Under the pieces are notes generated by a model, which did not search any database, had not been told where the DNA came from, and saw nothing but the letters and a program-made list of their open reading frames with translations. This document shows positions 52,141 to 61,908 of a DNA stretch of 64,000 nt, piece by piece. The DNA is from Deltaproteobacteria bacterium. Lineage in GTDB: Bacteria; Desulfobacterota; GWC2-55-46. Position numbers and translations under genes: made by a program. Within the stretch, counting starts at the first letter, position 1; the number at the start of each line of letters is the position of its first letter. Location of the stretch: the NCBI GenBank assembly GCA_019912665.1, contig JAIOIE010000018.1:412590-476589 (forward strand), written 5' to 3'.

Positions 52141-54831
52141 TCAAGCCCTTATGCTCCTTATCCGCTCGAGCCCGGCCTTGAGCTTGCCTACCTTCTCTTC
52201 TATTGATTCGAGCCTGGCCCTGTCCTTCTCGACCACCTCGGCCGGGGCCTTTTTCGTGAACTCCTCGTTCCCGAGCTTTTTGGAGAGCCCCGAGGCCTCC
52301 GCCTCGGCCTTTGAAAGCTCCTTCGTTATCCTCTTCTCCTCAAGGTCGAAGTCAACGAGCCCGCCGAGCGGCACGAAGACCTCGGCCTTCTTCTGCCCTG
52401 CCCCGGCCACGGCCGATATGGAATCCCTGGGCCTCTCACCTTTTTCGGCTATGACGAGGTCCTTTACCCTCGCGAGGAGCTTTATATACTCCGCCCCCTT
52501 TGAAAGAGTGTCCCTAAGGTCCGGATCGTCTGCAAAGCAGAAGCAATCGGCCACTGCCGACGGCGGGACGTTCATATCGGTCCGGATGTTTCTTACGGCC
52601 CTTATGACGTCCATCATATCCTCCATGCGCGCGGCCTCTTCAGGAAACGCCCTTTTCTCTTTCGGGAAATCCCCCGCCATGAGGCTCCCTTTGTATCCCG
52701 GAAGCTTCTCGGCAATCTCTTCGGTTATGAAGGGCATAAAGGGATGAAGGAGTTTCATCGTGTCCATCATTACGGCCGCGAGAGAGGCTTGCGCCTGGAG
52801 CTTCCTCTCGGGGCCGCTCTCGCCACGGAGGTCGAGCTTTATAAGCTCCACGTACCAGTCGCATAGCTCGTGCCAGACGAACCTGTAAAGGACTCTTGCG
52901 GCCTCGTCGAACCTGTAGGTGTCGACGGCCTCGGTTACCTCCCTTATGCAGGCGTTTCTCCGCTCCCATATCCACTTATCCGCCATGTTGAAGCGGGTCT
53001 CGTCCACCATGGCCTTGCCTGAAGCCATAGCCTCGAAAAAGGGCTCGTCAAGGTTCATGAGCGTGAACCTCGCGACGTTCCAGATCTTGTTGCAGAAGTT
53101 CCTGTACCCGGCTATGCGGTCCTCGGCGAGCTTTATGTCCCTGCCCTGCGCCGCGAGGACGGCCAGGGTGAACCTGAATGCGTCAGTTCCGTACTGCTCC
53201 ATCATCACAAGGGGGTCTATGACGTTCCCCTTGCTCTTGCTCATCTTCTGCCCCTTGGCGTCCCTTATAAGGGCGTGGATGTAGACGTCCCTGAAGGGCG
53301 CGTCTCCCATGAACTTAAGGCCCATCATCACCATCCTGGCGACCCAGAAGAAGATGATGTCGAAGCTCGTGGAAAGGACCGATGTGGGATAGAAGGCCTT
53401 GAGGTCCGGGGTCTTTTCGGGCCAGCCGAGGGTGGAGAAGGGCCAGAGCGCCGACGAAAACCAGGTATCGAGCACGTCCGGGTCCTGCTCGATATTTCTG
53501 CCCCCGCATTTTTCGCACTTATCCGGGTCAATTGTCGAGACCGTCACCCCGCCGCAATCTTTGCAATGCCATGCCGGTATCCTGTGCCCCCACCATATCT
53601 GGCGGGAAATGCACCAGTCCCGGATGTTCCTCATCCAGTCGAAATACAGGTTCTCCCAGTTCTTCGGTACGAATTTTATGCGGCCGTCCTCGACGGCCTC
53701 TATGGCCGGGCCCGCGAGAGGCGCTACCTTCACGAACCACTGCTTGGAGAGGGTCGGCTCGACTATGGTCGAGCACCTGTAGCAGCCGCCGAGCATGAGC
53801 TTGTGCTTCTCCGTCTTTTCGAGCAGGCCCTTTTCCTCGAGCCCGGAGACCACATTTTTCCGGGCTTCGAGCCTGTCCATGCCCTTGAAGGGGCCGGCGT
53901 TCTCGTTCATCCTGGCGCTTTCGTCCATCACCTTGATGGACGGGAGCTTGTGCCTTGAGCCGACCTCGAAGTCGTTGAAGTCGTGGGCAGGGGTTATCTT
54001 GACCGCGCCGGTGCCGAACTCGATTGAGACCGTATCATCCCCTATTATGGGTATCTCGCGCTCGACGAAGGGGAGCCGGAGCATCTTCCCTATGAGGGCC
54101 TTGTATCTCTCGTCCTCCGGGTTTACGGCCACGGCGGTATCGCCCAGCATCGTCTCCGGCCTGGTGGTTGCGACCGTCAGATACTCGATACCGCCAACCG
54201 GCTCAACGAGCGGGTAGCGCATGTACCAGAGGCTGCCTTCGGTCTCGTTGAACTCGACCTCGAGGTCGGAGAGCGCGGTGTGGCACCTGGGACACCAGTT
54301 TATGATGTAGTCGCCCCTGTATATGAGCCCCTCTTTGTAGAGCGACGTAAAGACCTCGCGGACGGCCTTCGAGAGGCCCTCGTCCATGGTGAAGCGCAGC
54401 CTCGTCCAGTCGCACGAGGCCCCAAGCCTCTTAAGCTGGTTTATTATCGTGCCGCCGGACTCGTTCTTCCATTTCCAGACCCGCTCGATGAAGGCTTCCC
54501 TTCCGACCCTGTGCCTGTCGAGGCCTTCGGCGGCGAGTTGCTTCTCGACCACGTTCTGCGTCGCAATGCCAGCGTGGTCTATGCCGGGAAGCCAGAGGAC
54601 GTTGAAGCCCCTCATGCGCCTGGACCTGGCGAGTATGTCCTGGAGGGTGGAATTGAGGGCGTGGCCGAGATGCAGGGCGCCGGTGATGTTAGGCGGCGGA
54701 ATCACCATCGAGAAAGACGGTTTTTCCGAGCCCTCCTCAGGGGTCGCGAGCTTCTCCCGTATCCAGTAATCCGCCCACCGGCCCTCGACAGAGCCAGGCT
54801 CGTAAGTCTTTTCAAGCGTCTTCTCGCTCAT
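52141..54831 (-). CDS. valS: Valyl-tRNA synthetase
   Basis: 896 residues from the ATG at 54831 (AGGAAGG upstream); an extension to 54888 has no ribosome site. HIGH motif PPPNITGALHLGHA; KMSKS motif GQKMSKSKGNVIDP; CCA-editing domain ~200-350 (ATTRPETMLGDTAVAVNPED); C-terminal coiled coil with Lys/Glu repeats. Charges tRNA-Val and edits Thr. The stop is directly followed by the B-element terminus. Confidence 0.95.
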   Translation of the reverse strand: MSEKTLEKTYEPGSVEGRWADYWIREKLATPEEGSEKPSFSMVIPPPNITGALHLGHALNSTLQDILARSRRMRGFNVLWLPGIDHAGIATQNVVEKQLAAEGLDRHRVGREAFIERVWKWKNESGGTIINQLKRLGASCDWTRLRFTMDEGLSKAVREVFTSLYKEGLIYRGDYIINWCPRCHTALSDLEVEFNETEGSLWYMRYPLVEPVGGIEYLTVATTRPETMLGDTAVAVNPEDERYKALIGKMLRLPFVEREIPIIGDDTVSIEFGTGAVKITPAHDFNDFEVGSRHKLPSIKVMDESARMNENAGPFKGMDRLEARKNVVSGLEEKGLLEKTEKHKLMLGGCYRCSTIVEPTLSKQWFVKVAPLAGPAIEAVEDGRIKFVPKNWENLYFDWMRNIRDWCISRQIWWGHRIPAWHCKDCGGVTVSTIDPDKCEKCGGRNIEQDPDVLDTWFSSALWPFSTLGWPEKTPDLKAFYPTSVLSTSFDIIFFWVARMVMMGLKFMGDAPFRDVYIHALIRDAKGQKMSKSKGNVIDPLVMMEQYGTDAFRFTLAVLAAQGRDIKLAEDRIAGYRNFCNKIWNVARFTLMNLDEPFFEAMASGKAMVDETRFNMADKWIWERRNACIREVTEAVDTYRFDEAARVLYRFVWHELCDWYVELIKLDLRGESGPERKLQAQASLAAVMMDTMKLLHPFMPFITEEIAEKLPGYKGSLMAGDFPKEKRAFPEEAARMEDMMDVIRAVRNIRTDMNVPPSAVADCFCFADDPDLRDTLSKGAEYIKLLARVKDLVIAEKGERPRDSISAVAGAGQKKAEVFVPLGGLVDFDLEEKRITKELSKAEAEASGLSKKLGNEEFTKKAPAEVVEKDRARLESIEEKVGKLKAGLERIRSIRA

Positions 54832-54859
54832 CCAAACCTTCCTGATATTTTTTAAATGG

Positions 54860-55009
54860 CAGGGTGTTGAAAAACACCTGCCAAGCAATCCACGGATGGG
54901 GCGCCAAATTGCGAAGACTCGAAAAGTCGAGCAATTTGTGAGGCTTGGACGGATTCATTCCGGCCAAGCCGTAGTTGAAAAGTCCAGGAAGGACTTTTTC
55001 AACATCCTG
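54860..55009. repeat. Family D multi-hairpin element upstream of valS
   Basis: 150 bases bounded by related ends (CAGGGTGTTGAAAAACACC and GGACTTTTTCAACATCCTG). It folds into four consecutive hairpins: 54860-54880, ~54906-54938 (CAAATTGC/GCAATTTG), 54941-54970 (GGCTTGGACGGA/TCCGGCCAAGCC, one mismatch) and 54973-55003. Single copy in this window, but built like families A and C. Confidence 0.72.
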
Positions 55010-55165
55010 ATAGGGGAAAAACCGCTGCGGGCGAAACGGCCTGGGCGGGATACAAAACGGGCTCAGGTCGCTAATGAGGGGCAGAGCGCCTAAACCAAAG
55101 CCCCGGCTCGCAAGCCGTTTTGATTCTCGGACCGCCAAATTGAAATTATAATTTGGAACGGCGGT

Positions 55166-55213
55166 AAAAAAAACAAAAAAATTCTCTGCCGCTGGGGAAA
55201 CGGCAGAGAATTT
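55166..55213 (-). terminator. Terminator of the receiver/coiled-coil regulator
   Basis: On the minus strand, a 12-bp stem (55201-55213 with 55179-55191), 9-base loop, then an A-tract on the plus strand (T-tract on the transcript) from 55166 to 55180. The 54832-55234 gap holds this and element D. Confidence 0.85.
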
Positions 55214-55234
55214 GATAAAGGCCCCTTACCTTAC

Positions 55235-56737
55235 TTACCTGGTCTTGAGGAACGCTTCCTTGGCCTTTCTTATCTCTTCCTTTATGAGGCGCTCTGCAAG
55301 CTCGGGGACCACCTCCCATGAGACGTGCTCCACGACCTGCTTGGCGGACCTGGAGACTATGGCTTCCACCTGCTCCTTCGGTACCGAGAGCCCCTGGAGG
55401 CGCGAGACGAGCTCTCCCCGTATCTTTTCCTCCATCCGGGCGGCTGCCCTTTCGGCGGCCTCGGCAACCAGGGAATCGAGACGCGCAAGCTTCGAGGCGA
55501 GCTCATTTCTGAGCCTCTCCTCGACCCTCTCGGCTACCTTCTCGATGACTTCCGTTGCCTGTGCCTCGGCCTTCCCGAGCCTCGCTTCCAGGCTCGAGGC
55601 GACCCTCTCCTCCATGCCGGCCGCGGCGCGCTCTACCAGAGCCCTTATCTCGGCCTCAGGGACTGTAGAGCGCGGCTGGGGTGCGCGGGCAGGAGGCTCC
55701 GAAACGTCCCTTTCTTCTTTCCTTAAAAAGGGCGCCTCTGGCCTGGACTCGATTATCTCTTCCGGTATCTCCAGGAGGTCGGGCTCGGCTATCTCGCCTT
55801 CCACTTCAAAAATGTCGTCTTCTACCCTGGATATCTCCTCTACTTGGGCGGCTTCCTCCCTGAAGGGCTGGAACGAGCCGACATTTGCAGGCTCTTCCGC
55901 TTCCTCCTGTTTTGGTCCGCTCCCGAACGGTTCGATTTCGAGCGCCCCGGTTGACCTGTTATCGGCGTTATAGAAACTATCGAACGCGCCGAGGTCGAAC
56001 GGCGGCTCTTCCTTCATTTCCTCGCCGGAATCGAACCCCTTCATCTCAAACGGCGATTCGGGGACCATTTCCGGGCCTTTTTCGGCCGGCCCGGAGCCGA
56101 TGCCAGGTTTAAATTCGTCTTCGTTTATAACCAGGTCTGTGAAGTCCTCTGCCTTCGGCTGCCCTTTCTCCTCCTCCTCGAAAAGCCCGCCGGAGGTCAG
56201 GAAATCGAGGTCAACGCCGCCGCCCGTATCCTCCGTTTTCGCCTCGAACTCGTCCGAAGCGCTCAGGAACCCGCCGGCAGACCAGATATCCTCTGCCTGA
56301 GCGCCCTGGGCGGCGGATGCGCCGGATTGGGAAGGGGCCGTTGGGGCGGCCTGTGCCTGGCTGGACCCGGCGCTTGCAAGGAGCTCCCTTACCTTGTCAA
56401 GGAGGTCCTGGGACTCGAAGGGCTTGATGATGCTGTCGTCCGCGCCTACCCTCATCGCCTCGTTCTTGTCGAGCGGCTCGAACGTGCCAGCAAGAAGGAG
56501 GACCGGGATATTCCTAAACTCCGGGTCGGATTTGATTGCGGCCGTAAGCTCATAGCCCGACTTCCCGGGCATGGCTATGTCGGCTATGACAAGGTCCGGC
56601 TTCGTCTCCCTGGCTTTCCTCAAGGCCGTATCCCCGTCACCCGCTATGACAAGCTCATAGTCCTCAGAGGCGAAAGTAATGGATATAACCTTCTGGATGG
56701 TAATGGAATCGTCTGCCAGAAGTATCTTCCTTGCCAT
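55235..56737 (-). CDS. Receiver protein with long acidic linker and coiled-coil tail
   Basis: 500 residues. N-terminal CheY-like receiver (1-125) with LLADDS, phospho-acceptor Asp53 (LVIADIAMPG) and Lys in IIKPF. A ~240-residue acidic, low-complexity linker (Glu/Phe/Ser/Pro; PFDLGAFDSFYNADN, FGSGPKQEEAEEP) follows. An alanine/glutamate amphipathic region (~365-500) ends with EHVSWEVVPELAERLIKEEIRKAK. That tail is typical of a deltaproteobacterial response-regulator group of unknown role. It is likely an oligomeric, non-DNA-binding regulator. It has its own terminator. Confidence 0.8.
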   Translation of the reverse strand: MARKILLADDSITIQKVISITFASEDYELVIAGDGDTALRKARETKPDLVIADIAMPGKSGYELTAAIKSDPEFRNIPVLLLAGTFEPLDKNEAMRVGADDSIIKPFESQDLLDKVRELLASAGSSQAQAAPTAPSQSGASAAQGAQAEDIWSAGGFLSASDEFEAKTEDTGGGVDLDFLTSGGLFEEEEKGQPKAEDFTDLVINEDEFKPGIGSGPAEKGPEMVPESPFEMKGFDSGEEMKEEPPFDLGAFDSFYNADNRSTGALEIEPFGSGPKQEEAEEPANVGSFQPFREEAAQVEEISRVEDDIFEVEGEIAEPDLLEIPEEIIESRPEAPFLRKEERDVSEPPARAPQPRSTVPEAEIRALVERAAAGMEERVASSLEARLGKAEAQATEVIEKVAERVEERLRNELASKLARLDSLVAEAAERAAARMEEKIRGELVSRLQGLSVPKEQVEAIVSRSAKQVVEHVSWEVVPELAERLIKEEIRKAKEAFLKTR

Positions 56738-57067
56738 TATAAGGCCCCCTTTTTGTCAGCTGTTTTCAACTGGAAACTTACCCCTTGCCAGCCGGAAAGT
56801 CAAGGTAAATTTGACAGTTACGGCCCCCTGGCCGCATCCGGCAATTCCGCCGGACAGGGCGCAGGCGCCCGTCCACTACTCTTCGGCATTTACAGCGGAG
56901 ATATTAAGCGTTTTATTGACCCGAAATAGGTAGGAGATGGCCCGGAGATAGCCCATCCTTTACGGCCTGGCCCCCTAATGAGAACGGCTCCAGGCGGAAA
57001 AAGGGGTGGATGGCGCCCCCCGGAGGACGGGGGGCGGAAGGCAGTCGCCAGGACTCAAGGCGAGGTG
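56738..57067. other. Intergenic region with a C-rich hairpin
   Basis: 330 bases. A perfect 8-bp GC stem (57014-57021 with 57029-57036, loop GGAGGAC) lies 32 bases downstream of the MCP gene (minus strand) and may end its mRNA; the T-run after it is short. No gene recognised. Confidence 0.5.
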
Positions 57068-58372
57068 CTACGCTTCGCTGGTGTAGGCTGGCATGGTTTT
57101 ACGGAGGGGGTGCACTAAGCGGAGCCTTTTGTGAACGGCCATTTCAGGGCCGGTTTCTTCATCTTTGTCTTGCGCCTTGAAGCCCGATACAAGGCTCCCG
57201 AGTTCCGCCGCAAGGGCCGCAAGTTCGCTCGTGGCCTTCGCAACCTCCCCTGTGGCGAAAACACTCTCCTTTGAGACCTCTGCTATGGATTCGACGCTCC
57301 TGGCTATTTCGTCGGTCGTGGCGCTCTGCTCCTCGGCGGAGGTCGCTATCTGCGCTATCATGTCCGTCACCAGCTCGACCCCCGAGACGATGTCATTGAG
57401 CGCCTGGCCGGCTTCGTTTGCGAGCCTCACCCCGTTTTCGACCTTCAGTGTGCCTTCTTTCATGGCCGAAACAGCCTTTGAGGTCTCCCCCTGTATGGAA
57501 GTTATCATGCCCCCTATCTCCCTCGTCGCCCGCGTGGTCCTTTCGGCAAGCTTCCTGACCTCGTCGGCGACTACCGCAAAACCGCGGCCCTGCTCGCCCG
57601 CCCTCGCGGCCTCTATGGCGGCGTTCAACGCAAGAAGGTTCGTCTGGTCCGCTATGTCATTTATGACGGAGACTATAGTCCCTATCTCCTCCGACCTGCT
57701 GCCGAGCTTCTGTATCGTCGCGGCCGAGACGGACGTGGCTTCTGCCACGTCCTGCATGGCGGAAATTGCCCCGTTCACCACCTGTCCGCCCCTCGAGGCC
57801 GTCTCGCTCGCCTTTTTCGCGTCTATCGAGGCCTGGTGGGAGTTCTTCGCGACCTCCAGGACCGTGGCGTTCATCTCATCCATTGCAGTTGCCGCGTAGG
57901 AGGTCTGGCCGGACTGCCTCATCGCGCCCTCGGATATGTGCGCGGAGGTAGCCGAGAGCTCTTCGGAAGCCGAAGCAAGATGGGTCGATGTCTCTTCTAT
58001 TTTTTCTATGAGGCGCGATACCTTCTCAGCCATACTGTTCACGCTCCCGCTCAATTCCTTGAACTCGTCGTTCATCTCGATCCCCAGCACGCTTACCTTA
58101 ACGGTTGACCTGCTTCTGAAGTTCCCTGCCGAAAGCCCGTTTATCGTCTTTTGAATGTCGCGCACCGGGGCGAGTATGTGCTTTCCGGCAAGGAGCATGA
58201 AGACCGCCGCCAGGCAGACGCCGAGAAATATGACCGCGAACACGGCACTCGCGCCCGGGCCGGCACCATTCCCGCTCACGGCCCAGTAGACCAGCGGGAC
58301 CTCAAGCGCGAAAAGGGCCAGCAATATGCCGAAACTGCCCAAGAGACGTATTTTAAGGGACATCCAGTCCAT
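57068..58372 (-). CDS. Methyl-accepting chemotaxis protein with almost no periplasmic domain
   Basis: 434 residues. Two membrane helices (~8-32 and ~40-64) are separated by only ~10 residues ([10 protein letters not shown]), so there is no periplasmic sensor. HAMP ~65-120, signalling domain ~130-400 with the hairpin tip [43 protein letters not shown]-terminal basic tail; no CheR-binding NWETF-type pentapeptide. It probably senses from inside the membrane or cytoplasm, perhaps through the adjacent pseudo-receiver. Confidence 0.9.
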   Translation of the reverse strand: MDWMSLKIRLLGSFGILLALFALEVPLVYWAVSGNGAGPGASAVFAVIFLGVCLAAVFMLLAGKHILAPVRDIQKTINGLSAGNFRSRSTVKVSVLGIEMNDEFKELSGSVNSMAEKVSRLIEKIEETSTHLASASEELSATSAHISEGAMRQSGQTSYAATAMDEMNATVLEVAKNSHQASIDAKKASETASRGGQVVNGAISAMQDVAEATSVSAATIQKLGSRSEEIGTIVSVINDIADQTNLLALNAAIEAARAGEQGRGFAVVADEVRKLAERTTRATREIGGMITSIQGETSKAVSAMKEGTLKVENGVRLANEAGQALNDIVSGVELVTDMIAQIATSAEEQSATTDEIARSVESIAEVSKESVFATGEVAKATSELAALAAELGSLVSGFKAQDKDEETGPEMAVHKRLRLVHPLRKTMPAYTSEA

Positions 58373-58383
58373 CGGTACTCCTC

Positions 58384-58773
58384 TTATGTCGCCTGTGTGT
58401 TGAAAATGACCATCTTCACCATTTCAAGAAGCTGCTCCGAAGAGAACGGTGTCGCAAGCAGGCATGCGGCCCCCGCCTCCATCCATTCCATCTGCCTGTC
58501 CAGGTCGTCCCGCGAAGCCAGAAGAGCAATAATCGGCGAGCGCCTTTGCGCTGAAAGGCCGCTTATGCTCCTAATGAGGCCCCCTCCGGCGGGCCACGGG
58601 CCGCACCCGCAAACGACAAGTTCGGGCGCGAAACCGGAACTTATAACGTTAAGCGCTCCGCTTGCGTCGGACGCTTCCCTCACCTCGAAATCCTCAAGGG
58701 CCAGTGAAAAACCGACCATGGTCCTCATCATGCGGTCGTCGGAGACGACCAGTATCCTTGCGCCCTGTTTCAC
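58384..58773 (-). CDS. Degenerate receiver-domain protein
   Basis: 129 residues with the fold of a CheY receiver ([18 protein letters not shown] start keeps the acidic pair). The phospho-Asp position (about residue 56) is in [10 protein letters not shown], with Gly/Cys where Asp should be, and the usual KPF is TPF (LLATPF). It cannot be phosphorylated in the normal way. Encoded 11 bases before the MCP gene, so it likely partners with it. The 58774-59039 gap beyond has no recognised feature. Confidence 0.78.
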   Translation of the reverse strand: MKQGARILVVSDDRMMRTMVGFSLALEDFEVREASDASGALNVISSGFAPELVVCGCGPWPAGGGLIRSISGLSAQRRSPIIALLASRDDLDRQMEWMEAGAACLLATPFSSEQLLEMVKMVIFNTQAT

Positions 58774-59039
58774 TCTTTCCTTTTTATCGGAGGGACGGGG
58801 ACAACTGATAATCGGGACTAAACCCTATTTTGAGGGATTTAAATCGATGATTCAGGACTAATGCAAAGGGTTGAGGCTTGGCAGGCAAAAGGGTTTAGGA
58901 CTTGCCGATAAAAGACCTGGCCTGGCCTGGCATCGGGCAGGCCAGCATGAGTATTTCCCGGAATCTCTTTTTGAAACCGTGGTGTTTGTGTGGTTTAGGC
59001 AGGTTGATTCCGTAAGGGGCAGGGCTTAGGGGCTATCGG

Positions 59040-59693
59040 TCAATCGGGATGGACCATGCCTTTCTTGATGGCGATCTTTATAAGGCTCGCCATATCGCTC
59101 ACCTTTAATTTTTTCATAATGTTGTTCCTGTGGCTTTTCACGGTCGCAAGCGAAATGAAAAGCTTCTCGGCTATCTCCTTGCTGGTGGAGCCGTCCGCGA
59201 TGTGCCTGAGGACCTCTTTTTCCCTCCCGGAGAGGGTGTCGAAGGGGTCGTGGCTCTGCTCCTTTTTTATGACGTCGACGAAGTCGTTCAGTATCTCCTC
59301 CGTGACGGCCGGGCTCGCGTACTTGCTCCCGGTCCTCACTTTTTCGACCGCCCTCAGTAGCTCTCCTGGTTCGGAGTCCTTGAGCACGTAGCCGAGCGCC
59401 CCTGCCCTGAAGGCCTCTATCGGGCGCGACAGGTCCGCGTGCATTGAGAGTATGATTATCCTGGTCTCCGGGAACTCCTCCACAACGCGCCTCGTCACGG
59501 CTATGCCGTCCAGGTCGGGCATTGTGATGTCAAGTATGGCTATATCAGGCCTGAGGGCGGCTATGCCCTTCAAGGCCGCCATCCCGTTGTCGGCCTCTCC
59601 CACCACCTCGTATTCATCCGGGGGGAAGATCGCCTTTATGCCGCTACGGAGGACCGGGTGGTCGTCGGCTATGAATACGGTGGTCTTTTTCAT
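59040..59693 (-). CDS. NarL/LuxR-family response regulator
   Basis: 217 residues from the ATG at 59693 (AGGCAGGT upstream); the longer frame to 59822 lacks support. Receiver with DD pair (10-11), phospho-acceptor Asp55 (ILDITMPDLDG) and Lys in VLKDSEPG. C-terminal LuxR-type HTH (~150-215) with LSGREKEVLRHIADGSTSKEIAEKLFISLATVKSHRNNIMKKL. A DNA-binding regulator. Cognate kinase not adjacent. Confidence 0.92.
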   Translation of the reverse strand: MKKTTVFIADDHPVLRSGIKAIFPPDEYEVVGEADNGMAALKGIAALRPDIAILDITMPDLDGIAVTRRVVEEFPETRIIILSMHADLSRPIEAFRAGALGYVLKDSEPGELLRAVEKVRTGSKYASPAVTEEILNDFVDVIKKEQSHDPFDTLSGREKEVLRHIADGSTSKEIAEKLFISLATVKSHRNNIMKKLKVSDMASLIKIAIKKGMVHPD

Positions 59694-59842
59694 ACCTGCC
59701 TGAAGGGAAAAGGGCATAGCCTCTTCGATACCGAAACCGCCGTGGGACACGTGGCCGCGGCTTCCGGAGGGTAAATGGATTAAGGAGCGGTTTATTATAT
59801 TAAAGGGCGGGGGTAAAAGCAAGGGATACTCTGGCGTATGTG

Positions 59843-61756
59843 CTAGTTGCTTATCTTACGGAGGGGTTCTACTCCCTTCGTCCTCCTAATTATCACCTCG
59901 ACGTCCTCCTTGTCGAGGGACTCGTCTTTCAAGAGCGCGGCCGCAAGCTCCTCAAGCGTCTTTCTTCCCCGGAGAAGGAGCTCGTCGGCCTTCCTCTCCG
60001 CCTCGATTATCAGGTTCCTTATCTCCTTGTCCATGAGCCAGGCCATTGATTCGCTGTACCGCTTCTGGACAGATATGTCCCTGCCGATGAACGGGTGCTC
60101 CTCGCCCCTGCCGAAGTTTATGGGCCCGACCTTGTCCGACATGCCCCACTGGGCCACCATCTTCTCCGCCAGAGCCGTGGCGTTCTTAAGGTCGTCGTTC
60201 GCGCCGCTGCTTACGTCCATGAAGACGAGCTTCTCGGCGGCCCTCCCCGCGAGCGCAACGCAGAGCCTGTTTATGAGATAGCTCTTGGGGTAATAATGCC
60301 GGTCCTCCTCGGGAAGGAACTGCGTTGCTCCCAGGGCCATGCCCCTCGGGATTATGGATACTTTGTGTATCGGGTCGGTATGCGGGAGCTCCCAGGAGAC
60401 CAGCGCGTGCCCCGCCTCGTGGTATGCCGTTATTTTCTTTTCGTCCTCAGAGAAGCTCTCCTCCCTCTTGGAGCCCATTATGACCCTGTCCCTGGCCTCC
60501 TCGAAGTCCCGCATCTCTATCCGCTCCTTGCCCTTCTTCACGGCCTCAAGCGCGGCCTCGTTCACGAGGTTTTCAAGGTCGGCCCCGGTCATGCCGGGGG
60601 TGCCCTTCGCTATCCTCTCGAAATCGACCTCCGGGGCTATCCTCTTGTTCCTTGCGTGGACCTCGAGTATGGACTTCCTGTCCTTCCAGCCTGGACGGTC
60701 TATGACGATGTGCCGGTCGAAACGGCCCGGCCGGAGAAGCGCCGGGTCGAGCACGTCAGGCCTGTTCGTCGCGGCTATGACTATTATCTCCTCATGCGGC
60801 TCAAATCCGTCCATCTCGCTCAAAAGCTGGTTGAGCGTCTGCTCCCTCTCGTCGTGCCCTCCGCCCAGCCCCGCGCCCCTTACCCTTCCGACGGAATCTA
60901 TCTCGTCTATGAAGATTATCGAGGGCCGGGTCTCCTTGGCCTTCTTGAACATGTCCCTCACCCTGGACGCGCCCACGCCCACGAACATCTCTACGAACTC
61001 GGACGCGCTTATGCTGAAGAAGGGGACCCCGGCCTCTCCGGCGGTGGCCCTGGCAAGGAGCGTTTTGCCGGTGCCGGGCGGCCCTATGAGGAGTATGCCC
61101 TTTGGGACCTTGGCGCCTATCGATGTGAACCGGGCCGGGTTCTTGAGGAACTCGACGGTCTCCTGGAGCTCTACTTTCGCGTTCTCAAGCCCCGCGACGT
61201 TCATGAATGTTATGCTTGGCTTACGCATGTTGTAGAGCTTGGCCTTGCTCAACCCGAAGTTGAAGAGCCCCGGCTGCCCGCCGCCCTGCGACTGCTGCAC
61301 CCTCCTTATGATTAGGAACCATATGCCTATTATGAGGACCCACGGGAGGAGGAGTATCACGAACTGCCATAAAGGGGACCTGCCTTCGTCTGGCTCGACG
61401 TTCACGGCTATCCCCTTTTTTTCGAATTCCCCCAGTATCTCCGGGCCCTGGAACGCGGGAAGATAGGTCATGAAACCGGCGGCAGGGCCGGGCGCGCCCT
61501 CCGGGCCGGGGGCGCCTACCTGGACCGGGCTCTTGAACTCGCCCGTCACCTCCTGCCCCTTAAGGGTTATAGACCGGATGTTTCCGGCCTCGAGCTGCTC
61601 CTGGAACTCCGTATAGCTTATCCTCTGCTCGGTTCCGGTCCCGTCCTCGACCGACTGCCCCCATATATAGAGGAACAGCCCGAAGAGCACCAGGGCTATC
61701 AGAATCTTCCATCCTCCCCCCTTCTCGGAGTTGGGGTATTTGGAGTCCTCGGCCAT
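59843..61756 (-). CDS. ftsH: ATP-dependent zinc metalloprotease FtsH
   Basis: 637 residues. Two N-terminal membrane helices (~15-32 and ~130-150) flank a periplasmic loop with a Gly/Pro-rich insert (APGPEGAPGPAAG). AAA domain with GPPGTGKT, FIDEIDSVG and SRH TNRPDVLDPALLRPGRFDR; zinc site HEAGH in AYHEAGHALVSW. Degrades membrane and regulatory proteins. Confidence 0.96.
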   Translation of the reverse strand: MAEDSKYPNSEKGGGWKILIALVLFGLFLYIWGQSVEDGTGTEQRISYTEFQEQLEAGNIRSITLKGQEVTGEFKSPVQVGAPGPEGAPGPAAGFMTYLPAFQGPEILGEFEKKGIAVNVEPDEGRSPLWQFVILLLPWVLIIGIWFLIIRRVQQSQGGGQPGLFNFGLSKAKLYNMRKPSITFMNVAGLENAKVELQETVEFLKNPARFTSIGAKVPKGILLIGPPGTGKTLLARATAGEAGVPFFSISASEFVEMFVGVGASRVRDMFKKAKETRPSIIFIDEIDSVGRVRGAGLGGGHDEREQTLNQLLSEMDGFEPHEEIIVIAATNRPDVLDPALLRPGRFDRHIVIDRPGWKDRKSILEVHARNKRIAPEVDFERIAKGTPGMTGADLENLVNEAALEAVKKGKERIEMRDFEEARDRVIMGSKREESFSEDEKKITAYHEAGHALVSWELPHTDPIHKVSIIPRGMALGATQFLPEEDRHYYPKSYLINRLCVALAGRAAEKLVFMDVSSGANDDLKNATALAEKMVAQWGMSDKVGPINFGRGEEHPFIGRDISVQKRYSESMAWLMDKEIRNLIIEAERKADELLLRGRKTLEELAAALLKDESLDKEDVEVIIRRTKGVEPLRKISN

Positions 61757-61908
61757 ATTTAGAGTCTATAAGAGATTCCGATTAAATCAATCCTTGGGGA
61801 ATGAATCGGCCTGATGAGACTGGAAGGAGTGCAGGATTACAAAGCAAAATTGAGGCGGGCGGCAGGGGCTTGAATTTACGGGGGGAGTGCGGATTCAGGC
61901 AACCTTAA

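Noticed and set aside
54832-55009. T-box leader for valS
   Set aside because: No T-box sequence or specifier loop; the hairpins have repeat-like ends instead.
60095-61315. 406-residue frame on the plus strand
   Set aside because: Antisense of ftsH; no ribosome site or family signature.
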